A stretch of 64,000 nt of DNA from an uncultured Propionibacteriaceae bacterium. Its GTDB lineage: Bacteria; Actinomycetota; Actinomycetes; Propionibacteriales; Propionibacteriaceae. A program made the position numbers and the translations under genes. Position 1 is the stretch's first letter. The number at the start of each line of letters is the position of its first letter. The notes below the pieces were generated by a model. The model was not told the origin of the DNA, searched no databases, and saw only the letters and a list, made by a program, of their open reading frames with translations. Where the stretch lies: the NCBI GenBank assembly GCA_937926975.1, contig CALBCJ010000005.1, forward strand, positions 30,309 through 94,308, given 5' to 3'. Positions 1 to 8,387 of the stretch are shown here, in pieces.

Positions 1-580
1 GCCGCTGCTGGTTGGTGAGTGCCAGGACCGACGCCGCCAGGTCGGTCCGAGCCGTGACCACACCAGGGGCGTCCTGGACGACGGGGGGTGGCAGGACCGG
101 GCCGACGACGGTGCTCGGGGTCGGGAGGGTGGTGACCGGGCCTCCGCGCCGGGTTGCACCCGCGGCCCGGAACGGGGTGGCCTTGCTGACGACCTGGGCG
201 CGGCCCTCGACACCGCTGTCGGCCGGGGTGGTGGCCGCCAGAGCAGTGGTCTGGGCAGGGCTCGGCTGGGGCTGGGTGGTCTCGCTGGTGGGCTTGCTGG
301 CCTTGGTGGCTCGGCTGGCCGAAGCCGCCGGGACGCTGTCGACGGACCGGGTGCTGGCGGCGGGCGGGGCGGAAGAAGACGCCGCAGCGGTGGTCGTGGG
401 GGTCGCAGCAGTGACCTCAGGCAGGGCGGGTTCGGTGGTGCTGGGCGTGACCGCGGAGCTGCTCGCTGCCAGTACGGGCTGGGCCGCGGCCGAGACCTGC
501 TCCCAGCCGGAAAAGAATGGGGCAGAGAAGGCCAGCACAACGGCTGCCCAGGCGAGCGAGCGAGCAACGCGATTCGACAT
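1..580 (-). CDS. Secreted CAP-domain (SCP-like) protein, N-terminal part, cut by the left edge
   Basis: This reading frame starts at an ATG at 580 and runs off the left edge without a stop, so only about 193 codons are visible. An AAGGA ribosome-binding site lies seven bases upstream of the ATG. The N-terminus is a signal peptide (MSNRVARSLAWAAVVLAF followed by small residues). A long Ala/Ser/Thr/Pro-rich linker follows. The last visible residues, ASVLALTNQQR, match the first helix of a CAP domain and resemble VLELTNAERAKAG in the neighbouring gene at 897-1739. It is probably an exported cell-surface protein of the CAP/SCP superfamily, whose members are extracellular and mostly of unknown activity in bacteria. 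The family call rests on that short helix and the domain layout shared with the neighbour. Confidence 0.7.
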   Translation of the reverse strand, partial: MSNRVARSLAWAAVVLAFSAPFFSGWEQVSAAAQPVLAASSSAVTPSTTEPALPEVTAATPTTTAAASSSAPPAASTRSVDSVPAASASRATKASKPTSETTQPQPSPAQTTALAATTPADSGVEGRAQVVSKATPFRAAGATRRGGPVTTLPTPSTVVGPVLPPPVVQDAPGVVTARTDLAASVLALTNQQR

Positions 581-896
581 GAGAAATTCCTTAGTGATCT
601 GACCAGCAGCCTCATCGGCGGGGGCTGGTGAGTTCACCGTACGGATGACTGACTGTTTTAGCGGGTGAGATGAGGAGGGTCTCACTCTGCCGCTGAGGAC
701 CGGGAAAATGCCACTGGCCAGGTGGGTTGATCGGTCATGTCGATCAGCTGGGGGCCTGAAGGTCCTTCTTTGGGGGGTTCTGTGAGGGTATTCTCATAGG
801 GCCAAGAGGGGGCTTTTCAGGAGTTGTGAGAGAGTTCTCAGAACAGCCCCGGGCAAGGGAGTGCGGGCCCTTCATCCCCGGGGCGTCGACGACCTC
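581..896. other. Intergenic region between the two CAP-domain genes, with repeated CRP-like palindromes
   Basis: This 316-base gap holds the promoter region of the leftward CAP gene starting at 580. I see no credible gene in it. It contains three copies of a 14-base imperfect palindrome TGAGR-N4-TCTCA, annotated separately. Close to the start codon is a possible hairpin with ACCAGC (602-607) pairing with GCTGGT (624-629). I looked for a c-di-AMP (ydaO-type) riboswitch, which often precedes cell-wall genes in actinobacteria, and did not recognise one. Confidence 0.5.
669..840. promoter_or_regulatory. Three CRP-like palindromes upstream of the CAP-domain gene
   Basis: The same 14-base palindrome occurs at 671-684 (TGAGG-N4-TCTCA), 783-796 (TGAGG-N4-TCTCA) and 827-840 (TGAGA-N4-TCTCA). 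The last two extend to TGTGA-N6-TCTCA at 781-796 and 825-840, close to the CRP consensus TGTGA-N6-TCACA, and are 44 bases apart. In mycobacteria the CRP homologue regulates rpfA, another secreted cell-wall protein gene. Binding by a CRP-family regulator is inferred from the pattern. Confidence 0.45.
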
Positions 897-1739
897 TCAG
901 CCGTTGAAGTTCTGCACCCAGTAGATGACCCCCGAGCCGTCTCGGGCAGTCCCGACGCCCAGGGCCTTCAGCTGGGGGTTGAGGATGTTGGCTCGGTGAC
1001 CAGGCGACGCCATCCAGCCGGCGACGACAGCGTCAGGAGTCGGGTGTCCCATCGCCACGTTCTCGGCAGCCGTCCGCCCCCCGCAGGCGGACAGCACCGT
1101 CCCCATGCTGTTGTGGAAGAGCTTCTTGGAGCTGGCCAGCGTCTGCGAGAACGGCTGCGCGACATGGGCGAGGCACGGGCTCCAGGTCAGCGGAGCCAGC
1201 CCCGCCTTCGCTCGCTCGGCGTTGGTGAGCTCCAGGACTCGCCGGGCCGGGTCGGTGCTGGGCGCGGCAGCCGGGCCGCGGCTCCCGGCGGCGGAGCGGA
1301 CGAACGGTGATGCGCTGGGGGCCACTGCGGCCCGCGGCGTCGGTGCGCCGGCCGTGGTCGTGGCCGTGCGAGGGGCAGCGGCTGCTCTCGCGGCCGGAGC
1401 CTGGGCCGGGCTGGGCTCGGGGCCGGCAGGGCTGGCAGCCGGAGAGCCGGGGGCTGGCGGGCTGGCAGGGGCGGGCGAGGCTGCACTGGCGGGTTCCGGG
1501 GCCGACAGGCTCCCGTCGGTGCTCGCCGAGCCGGGCTGGCTACCGGCCGAGGCGGCGGCCTCCAGGCTGCCCGCCTCCGCGGCGGAGCCGGTGCTGTGCT
1601 GAGGCCAGGCCTGCGTCGTGCCGACCGAGGCTGGCGCCGGGTCGTGGTCGTCGTACGTGAGCGCCGTGCTCAGAGCCGGAGCCGCAGCCACGGCGACCAG
1701 CGCGACCAGGCCCCTGCGAGCCCACTGAGACGTCAGCAT
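897..1739 (-). CDS. Secreted CAP-domain (SCP/PR1-like) protein
   Basis: The 280-residue protein has a signal peptide (MLTSQWARRGLVALVAVAAA), an Ala/Pro/Ser-rich linker over about residues 30-165, and a C-terminal CAP domain. CAP hallmarks are VLELTNAERAKAGLAPLTW, a central FHNSM, ENVAMG, and GHRANILNPQLKALGVG near the end. The first conserved His of the family's cleft is in the FHNS segment and the second in SPGHRANIL. Two Cys residues (WSPCLAH and LSACGG) could form a disulphide. It is probably exported to the cell surface. The neighbouring leftward gene has the same architecture, so the pair looks like a tandem duplication. A 316-base gap separates them, so each probably has its own promoter. 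Confidence 0.85.
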   Translation of the reverse strand: MLTSQWARRGLVALVAVAAAPALSTALTYDDHDPAPASVGTTQAWPQHSTGSAAEAGSLEAAASAGSQPGSASTDGSLSAPEPASAASPAPASPPAPGSPAASPAGPEPSPAQAPAARAAAAPRTATTTAGAPTPRAAVAPSASPFVRSAAGSRGPAAAPSTDPARRVLELTNAERAKAGLAPLTWSPCLAHVAQPFSQTLASSKKLFHNSMGTVLSACGGRTAAENVAMGHPTPDAVVAGWMASPGHRANILNPQLKALGVGTARDGSGVIYWVQNFNG

Positions 1740-1866
1740 GATGGTGCTCCCCCCGAGCCTGCCGACCCGGTGACCGGGCCGGCGTGACAGCGAGGACGGT
1801 AGGCAGGCCAGGGCGCCTCGGGGGTGAAGATGGCAGCGCTCTCACTCACGACTGGTGGGGTACTCA

Positions 1867-3249
1867 TCAGTAGGCCCTCGAGACGGTCGACATGTTGAAG
1901 TCCGGGATCCGAAGCGCAGGCATCGAGGTCCAGGTGAAGTAGCCGTTCCACTCCCGGCACAGGGTGGGCTGGCTGCTGCTGGCCTGGGTGGCCCGGCGCA
2001 GCAGGTCAACCGGGGACTCGTTGAAGCGGAAGTTGTTGACCATGCCGACGACCGACCCGTCCTCCACGAGGTACACCCCGTCGCGGGTCAGCCCGGTGGC
2101 GAGCAGGGTCTCGGTGTCGACCGGTCGGATGTACCACAGACAGGTCAGCAGCAGCCCGTGGCGGGTGCTGGCGATCATCTCCTCCAGGCTGGTCGGCGAG
2201 CCGGCGTCGAGGGTGAGGTTCGCGGTCGGGAACCGCAGCCCGTCGAGCCCTGCCCGCTCGGCACCGGCCCGGGGGTAGATGAGCTGCGTCAGCACCCCGT
2301 CTGTGAGCCAGTCCTGCCGGGACACGTCCGCCCCGTTGTCGTACACCGACGTCATACCGGCCTCCGAGGAGGGCACCACGGCGAAGGGAGCCGCGGGCAT
2401 CGAGCCGGGGCCGCTCCACAGCGACAGGTCGAGCCCGGCCAGCCGCTCGCCGACCCGGGTGGTGCCGGGCTTCTGGCCGGCGTACACGCTGCGGCCCTGC
2501 TGGGCGTCACGGCCACTCATGGAGAGGTACGCCAGGATCATCAGGTCCGCGACCGCCGACGGGGGCAGGATCGTCTCGTAGCGCCCCGCCGGGAGCTCGA
2601 TGCGGTTCTCGCACCAGCCCAGCCGCCTGGTCACCTCGGCGACCAGGGCGTCGGCGTCGACATCGGTGAAGTCGGTGGTGGCCTGGCCGACCCAGGCCGA
2701 GCCGATCCGGTCCGGGTGCTTGGCGTTGACCTCGATCATGCCGGAGCGCTCCAGGTGCCGCCGGCGAGCGCCGGCTGAGGTCGCCAGCCAGGTCGTGGTG
2801 GCCCGGTGCTGGGCGAAGCCGAAGAGCTCGTTGCCTGCCTCCCGGTAGGCCGTGAGCCCACGACCCAGCCCAGCGGCGAGGTCGGCAAAGACCCCAATGC
2901 CGGTCGGCTCCGCGCCGAGCTCGTAGTCCGGGTCCACCACCGGCTCCGGCAGCGGAGCCGAGTCCTCGCTGGCCGGGGCCTCGGTCGCTGCCGCGCTGGC
3001 CTGCCGTACCAGAGCCACCAGGTCCGACCCGTCGCTGACCGGCCCGGAGACCACCGCGGCGTGGCCCACCTGGTTGCGACGGGCCACCCCCACCACCGAG
3101 GCGGTCCGGCTGTGCGTCTGACCGTTGGTGGTCAGGGCGTTGAGCGCCCAGCGCAGGTTGGCCTCGGTGGTGTCGCGCAGGATCACCACGCAGTCGTCAG
3201 CGCTGCTGGCCGCCAGCGCCTGCTCGATCCAGGTCGTCTCCTGGCTCAT
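1867..3249 (-). CDS. TldE/PmbA-type metallopeptidase-like protein
   Basis: This 460-residue protein is the TldE/PmbA-like partner of the TldD homologue encoded just upstream. Its start overlaps the tldD stop by one base (TGATG), so the two are translationally coupled. In the family, TldD and TldE form a heterodimeric protease in which TldD carries the zinc site and TldE lacks it. Consistent with that, I find no HExxxH here. The typical PmbA end region is present: YDNGADVSRQDWLTDGVL, then the glycine-rich TANLTLDAGSPTSLEEMIAS, then GLLLTCLWYIRPVDTET and GVYLVEDGSVVGMVNNFRF. In other bacteria the complex processes modified peptides or the antitoxin CcdA. The substrate here is unknown. Confidence 0.85.
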   Translation of the reverse strand: MSQETTWIEQALAASSADDCVVILRDTTEANLRWALNALTTNGQTHSRTASVVGVARRNQVGHAAVVSGPVSDGSDLVALVRQASAAATEAPASEDSAPLPEPVVDPDYELGAEPTGIGVFADLAAGLGRGLTAYREAGNELFGFAQHRATTTWLATSAGARRRHLERSGMIEVNAKHPDRIGSAWVGQATTDFTDVDADALVAEVTRRLGWCENRIELPAGRYETILPPSAVADLMILAYLSMSGRDAQQGRSVYAGQKPGTTRVGERLAGLDLSLWSGPGSMPAAPFAVVPSSEAGMTSVYDNGADVSRQDWLTDGVLTQLIYPRAGAERAGLDGLRFPTANLTLDAGSPTSLEEMIASTRHGLLLTCLWYIRPVDTETLLATGLTRDGVYLVEDGSVVGMVNNFRFNESPVDLLRRATQASSSQPTLCREWNGYFTWTSMPALRIPDFNMSTVSRAY

Positions 3250-4745
3250 CAGCGGCCTCCCTCGGCTTCGGTGCTGAGCACGTTCACGGCGCGGAACAGG
3301 GCGGCTGGTGTCCCGTGCGAGACCGGGGCCCGCTGCCCAGGCTGCCCCTTGCCGCAGTCCAGGGCCCCCATCAGCCGGTACGTCCCAGGCCCGCCGACGG
3401 CGGTCATCGAGCCCCAGAAGTCGGTGGTCGTGGCCTGGTAGGCCGCGTCGCGGACCTGCCCCTGCAACCGGCCGTTGCGGATCCGGTAGAAGCGCTGCCC
3501 GGTGAACTGGAAGTTGTAGCGCTGCATGTCGATCGACCAGGACTTGTCGCCTACCACGTACAGGCCGTTCTCGACCTGCCCGACCAGGTCGGCGACGCTG
3601 ACCTCGGTGTCCGCCGGCTGCAGCGAGACGTTCGGCATCCGCTGCAGCGGGATCTGGCTGCCAGAGCTGGCGAAGGCGCAGCCGTTGGAGCGCTCCAGCC
3701 CCTGCTCGGCCGCCATCTGCCGGTTCAGCTGGTAGCCCACCAGGACCCCGTCGCGGATCAGGTCGAACCTCTGGGCGGCGACCCCCTCGTCGTCCCAGCC
3801 GCAGGACGCCAGCCCGTGCTCGGTGACCCGGTCCCCGGTGACCGTCATGCAGTCGCTGCCGTACCGCAGGCTCCCGAGCCCGTCCGCGGTCGCGAACGAG
3901 GTCCCGGCGTACGCGGCCTCGTACCCCAGCGCCCGGTCGAGCTCGGTGCCGTGGGCGACCGACTCGTGGATCGTGAGCCAGAGGTTGGTGGGGTCAACCA
4001 CCAGGTCGTAGCGGCCCGGCTCGACCGAGGGGGCAGCCACGTGCTCTGCCAGCCAGTCCGGCAGCTGGGCCGCCTCGGAGTCGAAGTCCCAGCCCTGGTT
4101 GCTGGCCAGGTACTCCCAGCCCCGGCCCGCGGGCGGGTTGCAGCTGCGCATGGAGGAGTACCCGCAGGCCGTGCTGACCGCCTCCAGCTCGGGGAAGATC
4201 CGGACCCGGCGCTGCCGGGTGCGGGTCCCAGCCGAGTCGGCGTAGTACGTGTGCTCGTCGGCGATCTCCAGCCAGGCCCGGACGTGGTCGACGCCATCTG
4301 CCTGCTGGACCTGGTCAGACAGCTGGCGCAGCCGGCCGATGCGTTCTTCCTCGGTGACCTCGAAGGGGTCGGTCTCGAAGCAGGAGACCCAGTCGCCGAC
4401 GTGGACCGGCTCGGGCGCGAGCTCAACGACCCGGTCGGTGAGCGGCCGCGACACCCGTGCCACCATGACCGCCTGCTCGGCGAGCGCCGCAGCGGCACCG
4501 GTCGTGAGGGTGATCCCGGCTGCGAAGCCCCAGCAGCCGTCGTGCACCACCCGGACGCCCAGCCCCAGCGTGGTCTCGTCACTGGTGGAGTCGATCTGGC
4601 CGTCGCGCAGCGAGCGGGTTCCAGAACGGACCTGCTCAATGCGGACATCGGCGTGGGTGGCGCCCAGCACAGCGGCCCGCTGCAGGGCCGCGTCGGCCAG
4701 GGCGTCGAGGGGGAGAGCACAGAACCGGGGGTCGAGGTCAGGCAT
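3249..4745 (-). CDS. TldD-type zinc metallopeptidase
   Basis: This 498-residue protein is a TldD-family peptidase. The zinc-binding HExxxH motif is visible as HESVAHGTELDR at about residue 260. It is followed by the family segments GSDCMTVTGDRV and GWDDEGVAAQRFDLIRDGVL, then FASSGSQIPLQRMPNVSLQP, and the C-terminal GKGQPGQRAPVSHGTPAALF. It should assemble with the TldE-like product of the next gene in an ATP-independent cytosolic protease. The start codon ATG lies exactly seven bases downstream of TAAGGT (4753-4758), so the message is probably leaderless. The gene is divergent from hisF. Local context does not show what it cleaves; no peptide precursor gene is visible nearby. Confidence 0.88.
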   Translation of the reverse strand: MPDLDPRFCALPLDALADAALQRAAVLGATHADVRIEQVRSGTRSLRDGQIDSTSDETTLGLGVRVVHDGCWGFAAGITLTTGAAAALAEQAVMVARVSRPLTDRVVELAPEPVHVGDWVSCFETDPFEVTEEERIGRLRQLSDQVQQADGVDHVRAWLEIADEHTYYADSAGTRTRQRRVRIFPELEAVSTACGYSSMRSCNPPAGRGWEYLASNQGWDFDSEAAQLPDWLAEHVAAPSVEPGRYDLVVDPTNLWLTIHESVAHGTELDRALGYEAAYAGTSFATADGLGSLRYGSDCMTVTGDRVTEHGLASCGWDDEGVAAQRFDLIRDGVLVGYQLNRQMAAEQGLERSNGCAFASSGSQIPLQRMPNVSLQPADTEVSVADLVGQVENGLYVVGDKSWSIDMQRYNFQFTGQRFYRIRNGRLQGQVRDAAYQATTTDFWGSMTAVGGPGTYRLMGALDCGKGQPGQRAPVSHGTPAALFRAVNVLSTEAEGGR

Positions 4746-4758
4746 GCTCGCGACCTTA
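4746..4758 (-). promoter_or_regulatory. Leaderless-type promoter of tldD
   Basis: On the minus strand TAAGGT (-10, 4758-4753) is followed by seven bases and the ATG of tldD. This fits the TAnnnT-N7-RTG layout of leaderless actinobacterial transcripts. No clear -35 hexamer was seen. Confidence 0.55.
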
Positions 4759-4869
4759 GTGGCCTGGCTGCGGCCCGCAGCCCATTGGGTCTGGCGTGGC
4801 GGCCACTCGTACGGGAGGCTGCCGGAAGCCCCCGCGCAGCAGCCGCCAGGCCCGGCCTGCGAGCACCGC

Positions 4870-4882
4870 TAGGCTGGCGGTT
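4870..4882 (+). promoter_or_regulatory. Leaderless-type promoter of hisF
   Basis: TAGGCT at 4870-4875 is followed by seven bases and the GTG at 4883. This makes transcription start and translation start coincide and selects this GTG over the in-frame start further upstream at 4796. Confidence 0.55.
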
Positions 4883-5686
4883 GTGCCCCTCGCAGCTCGC
4901 GTTATCGCCTGCCTGGACGTCCACGACGGCCGGGTGGTGAAGGGCGTCAACTTCCAGAACCTGCGCGACGCCGGCGACCCGGTCGAGCTGGGCCGCCGCT
5001 ACGGGGCCGAGGGCGCTGACGAGCTGACCTTCCTTGATGTCTCGGCGTCGGCTGAGGGGCGGGCGACGATGCGGGACGTAGTGGCCCGGACCGCCGAGAC
5101 CGTCTTCATCCCGCTCACTGTCGGCGGCGGGATCCGCGAGGTCGCCGACGTCGACCGGATGCTGCGCTGCGGGGCCGACAAGGTCGGAATCAATACCGCG
5201 GCCATCAGCCGGCCCGACGTGGTCGACGAGATCGCCGGGCGCTTCGGCAACCAGGTCCTGGTGCTGTCGGTGGATGCCCGCCGGGAGCCTGGGATGCCGT
5301 CCGGGTACGGGGTGACCACCCACGGCGGGCGCCGCTCGGCCGGGCTGGACGCGGTCGCCTGGGCCCGGGAGGCGGTGAGCCGGGGAGCCGGTGAGGTCCT
5401 GCTCAACTCCATGGACGCCGACGGCACGACCTCCGGCTTCGACCTGGAGATGATCCGCGCCGTGCGGGCCGCGGTCGACGTACCGCTGATCGCATCCGGC
5501 GGGGCCGGAACCGCCGAGCACTTTGTGGCCGCTGTGGACGCCGGGGCTGATGCGGTGCTGGCAGCCTCGGTCTTCCACTACCAGAAGCTGGCCATCGCCG
5601 AGGTGAAGCAGGCGCTGGCCGCGGTCGGCCACCCGGTCCGGATGTCGACGAGTCTTCGACCACGTGCAGAGAGGATGCCCAGATGA
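4883..5686 (+). CDS. hisF: Imidazole glycerol phosphate synthase, cyclase subunit HisF
   Basis: HisF is the cyclase half of imidazole glycerol phosphate synthase. With HisH it converts PRFAR and ammonia to IGP and AICAR in histidine synthesis. The TIM-barrel motifs are clear: [20 protein letters not shown] carries the first catalytic Asp, [11 protein letters not shown] carries the second, and phosphate-binding loops are GGGIR and [12 protein letters not shown]. The GTG at 4883 gives 267 residues, near the family's usual length of about 255, with the extra residues at the C-terminus. A longer in-frame start at 4796 would add 29 residues of low-complexity sequence. HisH and HisA are not in the window. 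The stop overlaps the next gene (ATGA), so hisF heads a four-gene operon unrelated to histidine. Confidence 0.92.
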   Translation: MPLAARVIACLDVHDGRVVKGVNFQNLRDAGDPVELGRRYGAEGADELTFLDVSASAEGRATMRDVVARTAETVFIPLTVGGGIREVADVDRMLRCGADKVGINTAAISRPDVVDEIAGRFGNQVLVLSVDARREPGMPSGYGVTTHGGRRSAGLDAVAWAREAVSRGAGEVLLNSMDADGTTSGFDLEMIRAVRAAVDVPLIASGGAGTAEHFVAAVDAGADAVLAASVFHYQKLAIAEVKQALAAVGHPVRMSTSLRPRAERMPR

Positions 5687-6621
5687 CGAGGACGGTGTGG
5701 CTCCCGTACCACACGATTGAGCAGGCTGAGGCTGCGGTGGGGCACCCGGCCGGGGTCGAGATCGGGGTCTATCCGGACGCCAGCGCGCCACTCCCGGACG
5801 GGGCCGAGCGAGTCGAGCTGATCGCCCTTGCGAACACTCCCGGGCCGGCGGCCTGGCAGGCGGTCAAGGACCAGGTCTTCCCCCGGCTGCGGCTGCTCCA
5901 GCTGGGCTCGGCTGGTTTCGAGCACATGCTGGCGGCGCTTCCGCCGGGGGTAGCCCTCGCCAATGCCGCCGGAGTCCACGACGTCGGGACCGCGGAGATG
6001 GCGGTGGCGCTGGCCCTGGCCAGTGGCCGGGGGCTGGACCGCTATGCCCGCGACCAGGCCGAGCACGCCTGGAGGCCTGAGACAGGCCGGACCATCGCCG
6101 ACCGGCACGTGCTGATCTACGGGTACGGGCGGATCGGTGCCGCGGTCGAGCGGCGCCTGGCCGGCTTCGAGCCGGCCAGCGTCACCCGGGTAGCGCGGCG
6201 CGAGCGGACCGACCCGCCAGTACGGGCGGCGAGGGACCTGGCGTCGCTGCTGCCCAGCGTCGACCTCGTGGTGATCACCGCCCCCGCCACCCCGGAGACG
6301 GTCGGCGTCTTCAGTGCCGAGATGCTGGCCCTGCTGCCTGACGGGGCCCTGGTGGTCAATGTCGGGCGGGGCTCGGTTCTGGTGACCGAGGCGGTGCTGG
6401 GTGAGGTCGGTCGGCTGCGGTTCGCGCTCGACGTCATGGAGCCCGAGCCGCTTCCCCCGGACCACCCGCTGTGGGACGCGCCCGGGGTCACCCTGAGCCC
6501 GCACGTGGGTGGCTACTCGTCCTCCTTCCAGCCACGCTACGACCGGCTGCTGGCCGAGCAGGTCCGCCACCTGCTGGCCGGGGAGCCCTTCGTCAATGTC
6601 GTCGCGGGGCCGGGCGCATGA
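5683..6621 (+). CDS. D-isomer-specific 2-hydroxyacid dehydrogenase
   Basis: This 312-residue protein has the two-domain fold of NAD(P)-dependent D-2-hydroxyacid dehydrogenases. The Rossmann glycine motif is [17 protein letters not shown], about residues 145-160. The substrate Arg region is [18 protein letters not shown], the catalytic Glu region is [16 protein letters not shown], and the catalytic His lies in [12 protein letters not shown]. The N-terminal domain carries [11 protein letters not shown]. The substrate cannot be named: the family includes glyoxylate, hydroxypyruvate, lactate and phosphoglycerate enzymes, and this one lacks the long ACT-containing tail of SerA. It overlaps hisF upstream and the HIT gene downstream by ATGA junctions, so translation is coupled. 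Confidence 0.85.
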   Translation: MTRTVWLPYHTIEQAEAAVGHPAGVEIGVYPDASAPLPDGAERVELIALANTPGPAAWQAVKDQVFPRLRLLQLGSAGFEHMLAALPPGVALANAAGVHDVGTAEMAVALALASGRGLDRYARDQAEHAWRPETGRTIADRHVLIYGYGRIGAAVERRLAGFEPASVTRVARRERTDPPVRAARDLASLLPSVDLVVITAPATPETVGVFSAEMLALLPDGALVVNVGRGSVLVTEAVLGEVGRLRFALDVMEPEPLPPDHPLWDAPGVTLSPHVGGYSSSFQPRYDRLLAEQVRHLLAGEPFVNVVAGPGA

Positions 6622-7022
6622 ACGACTGCCTCTTCTGCCGGATCATCGCCGGCGAGATCCCGAGCCGCAGGGTGTACGAGGACGAGCAGGCGGTCGCCTT
6701 CCTCGACATCGAGCCCTGGCACGACGGGCACACCCTGCTGGTCCCGCGTCGTCATGTCAGCGACCTGGTCGCGGACCCGGCCGCCTGGTCCGAGGTGCAG
6801 CCAGCACTGGAGGCCGTCGTCCCGAGGCTGGTTGAGAGGCTGGCCGCCGACGGGATGAACGTCGTCGTCAACGCCGGACCGGTGGCTGGGCAGGAGGTGG
6901 GGCACCTGCACGTCCACCTGGTCCCCCGGTACGCCTCGGCGCCTGGGATGGCCGCGCTGATGGACCGGGACGCCAGCCGGGACCTGGACGAGCTGCACCG
7001 GCTGCTGGGGGAGGCCGGGTGA
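6618..7022 (+). CDS. HIT (histidine triad) family hydrolase
   Basis: This is a 134-residue histidine-triad protein of the HINT/HIT branch. The triad HLHVHLVPRY at about residues 95-104 gives the HxHxHxx active site that hydrolyses nucleotide phosphoramidates or dinucleotides. The N-terminus CLFCRIIAGEIPSRRVYEDE holds the CxxC pair and the conserved start typical of HINT proteins. DGHTLLVPRRH and MNVVVNAGPVAGQEVGHLH are also conserved. The true start is the ATG at 6618, which overlaps the dehydrogenase stop as ATGA. An upstream in-frame start at 6471 would only read through that gene. The downstream glycosyltransferase also overlaps (GTGA). Confidence 0.92.
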   Translation: MNDCLFCRIIAGEIPSRRVYEDEQAVAFLDIEPWHDGHTLLVPRRHVSDLVADPAAWSEVQPALEAVVPRLVERLAADGMNVVVNAGPVAGQEVGHLHVHLVPRYASAPGMAALMDRDASRDLDELHRLLGEAG

Positions 7023-8224
7023 GCACCCGGGAGCGGGCGCTGCGGCAGGTCGTGGAGCTGGTGCCAGCGTTCCTGGTCTCGCTGGTGCTGCTGCCGCTGA
7101 TCATCTCCAAGGGGCAGCTGCTGCCGTACCACCCCAACACCATTGACCTGCGGGTGTACCACCTGGCGGTCGAGGACCTGGTCAACGGCCGTGACATCTA
7201 TCTCACCAGCACCCCCGACGACCACCTCAAGTTCATCTACCCCCCGATAGCGGCGGTGCTGATGACCCCGCTCCTGGTGGGGCCGTACCTGCTGTGGCAG
7301 GTGCTCTGGACGCTGCTGGGGACCTGGGCCCTGGTGGTGGTGCTGCGCCGCTGCCGGGTACCCCGGGGCTGGCTGCTGGGAGCGCTGGCGGCGGTGCTGG
7401 TGGTGGCGATGGAGCCGATCCGGACCACGGTCGGCTACGGGCAGGTCAACACCATGCTGATGGCGCTGGTGGTGGCCGACCTGCTGCCGGACGCTCCGGG
7501 TGAGCGGCGCCGGGTCCCGCAGGGAGCACTGATCGGCCTGGCCGCGGCGATCAAGCTGACGCCACTGCTGTTCCTGGTCTTCGCGGTTCTGATCCGCAAG
7601 TACCGCGCGGCCGTCGTCGGGCTGGTGTCGTTCCTGGTGTTCACCGGGATCGGCTTCCTGCTGCTGCCGAGCGAGTCGATGCACTTCTGGCGCGGCCTGG
7701 GGCAGGGCGAGGTGAACACCGCCGGGCCGGTGTACGTGGGCAACCAGGGGATGAGCGGCGTGCTGACCCGGTGGTTCGCCGAGGACCGGCCGACCGTGGT
7801 TGTGGCGCTGCTGCTGGGCTTCCTGGTGGCCGGCCTGGCCACGCTGGTGGCCGCCTCCTGGTGGCGGCGCGACGAGCAGGTGTTCGCCGTCGGGCTGGTG
7901 GGTCTGGCCACCTGCCTGGCCTCGCCGCTGTCGTGGACCCACCACCACGTCTGGGCGGTGGTGCTGCTGGTGGCGGTCTCGCTGCCTGGCTGCCGGGTTC
8001 CGGCCTGGGCCCAGTGGACAGCGCGGGTCTGGATGGTGTGGCTCGCGCTCTGCCTGCCGCTGGCGGTCCTGCCGTACGGCGGGCGGGTCGAGCTCGGCTA
8101 CTCCGTGAGCCAGAACATCGTGGGCAGCCTCGGGCCGGTGCTCGGCTCGGTGCTGGTTCTGGGCATGACCGGGGAGCTGGTTCAGCACCTGCGGCGGCGG
8201 AGGGGCGTTCAGACTCCTCGGTGA
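7019..8224 (+). CDS. GT87-type polyprenol-phosphate-mannose-dependent glycosyltransferase, membrane protein
   Basis: This 401-residue polytopic membrane protein looks like a GT87 (DUF2029) mannosyltransferase, the family of mycobacterial PimE and arabinomannan enzymes. Family features are an early acidic DLRVYHLAVEDL loop, FIYPPIAAVLMTPL, GYGQVNTMLMALVVADLL, and AAAIKLTPLLFLVFAVLIRK, where GQxN and KLTP are typical. About nine or ten hydrophobic segments are visible. It would transfer sugars from a polyprenyl-phosphate donor on the outer face of the membrane. The acceptor is unknown. It starts with GTG inside the HIT stop codon and ends the hisF operon. The GC-rich sequence after it contains no obvious terminator. 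Confidence 0.8.
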   Translation: MSTRERALRQVVELVPAFLVSLVLLPLIISKGQLLPYHPNTIDLRVYHLAVEDLVNGRDIYLTSTPDDHLKFIYPPIAAVLMTPLLVGPYLLWQVLWTLLGTWALVVVLRRCRVPRGWLLGALAAVLVVAMEPIRTTVGYGQVNTMLMALVVADLLPDAPGERRRVPQGALIGLAAAIKLTPLLFLVFAVLIRKYRAAVVGLVSFLVFTGIGFLLLPSESMHFWRGLGQGEVNTAGPVYVGNQGMSGVLTRWFAEDRPTVVVALLLGFLVAGLATLVAASWWRRDEQVFAVGLVGLATCLASPLSWTHHHVWAVVLLVAVSLPGCRVPAWAQWTARVWMVWLALCLPLAVLPYGGRVELGYSVSQNIVGSLGPVLGSVLVLGMTGELVQHLRRRRGVQTPR

Positions 8225-8387
8225 CGCCCCTGAGGCCACCAGCGCTTCCTGGGCGGTGGCCCCGGTGGGTTCCCCAGGTGCCACCGGGACGAGCAAGAGC
8301 GGCCCCGTCGGTCTGCGGAGGGCTGACCACGAGAAGTAGTTTACGATTTGATGAGAAGGGGGCTCAGAACAGAGGAGAATCATCGCG

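Noticed and set aside
861..1310. Plus-strand open frame opposite the CAP-domain gene
   Set aside because: The product is Arg/Gly-rich without motifs, and the minus strand carries the CAP domain.
581..1866. c-di-AMP riboswitch before the CAP-domain genes
   Set aside because: Conserved ydaO core segments could not be found by eye in either upstream region.
1867..4745. RiPP (modified peptide) cluster around the TldD/TldE pair
   Set aside because: No precursor peptide, YcaO or radical-SAM gene is close. The ThiF-like protein is 54 kb away in a conserved actinobacterial context.
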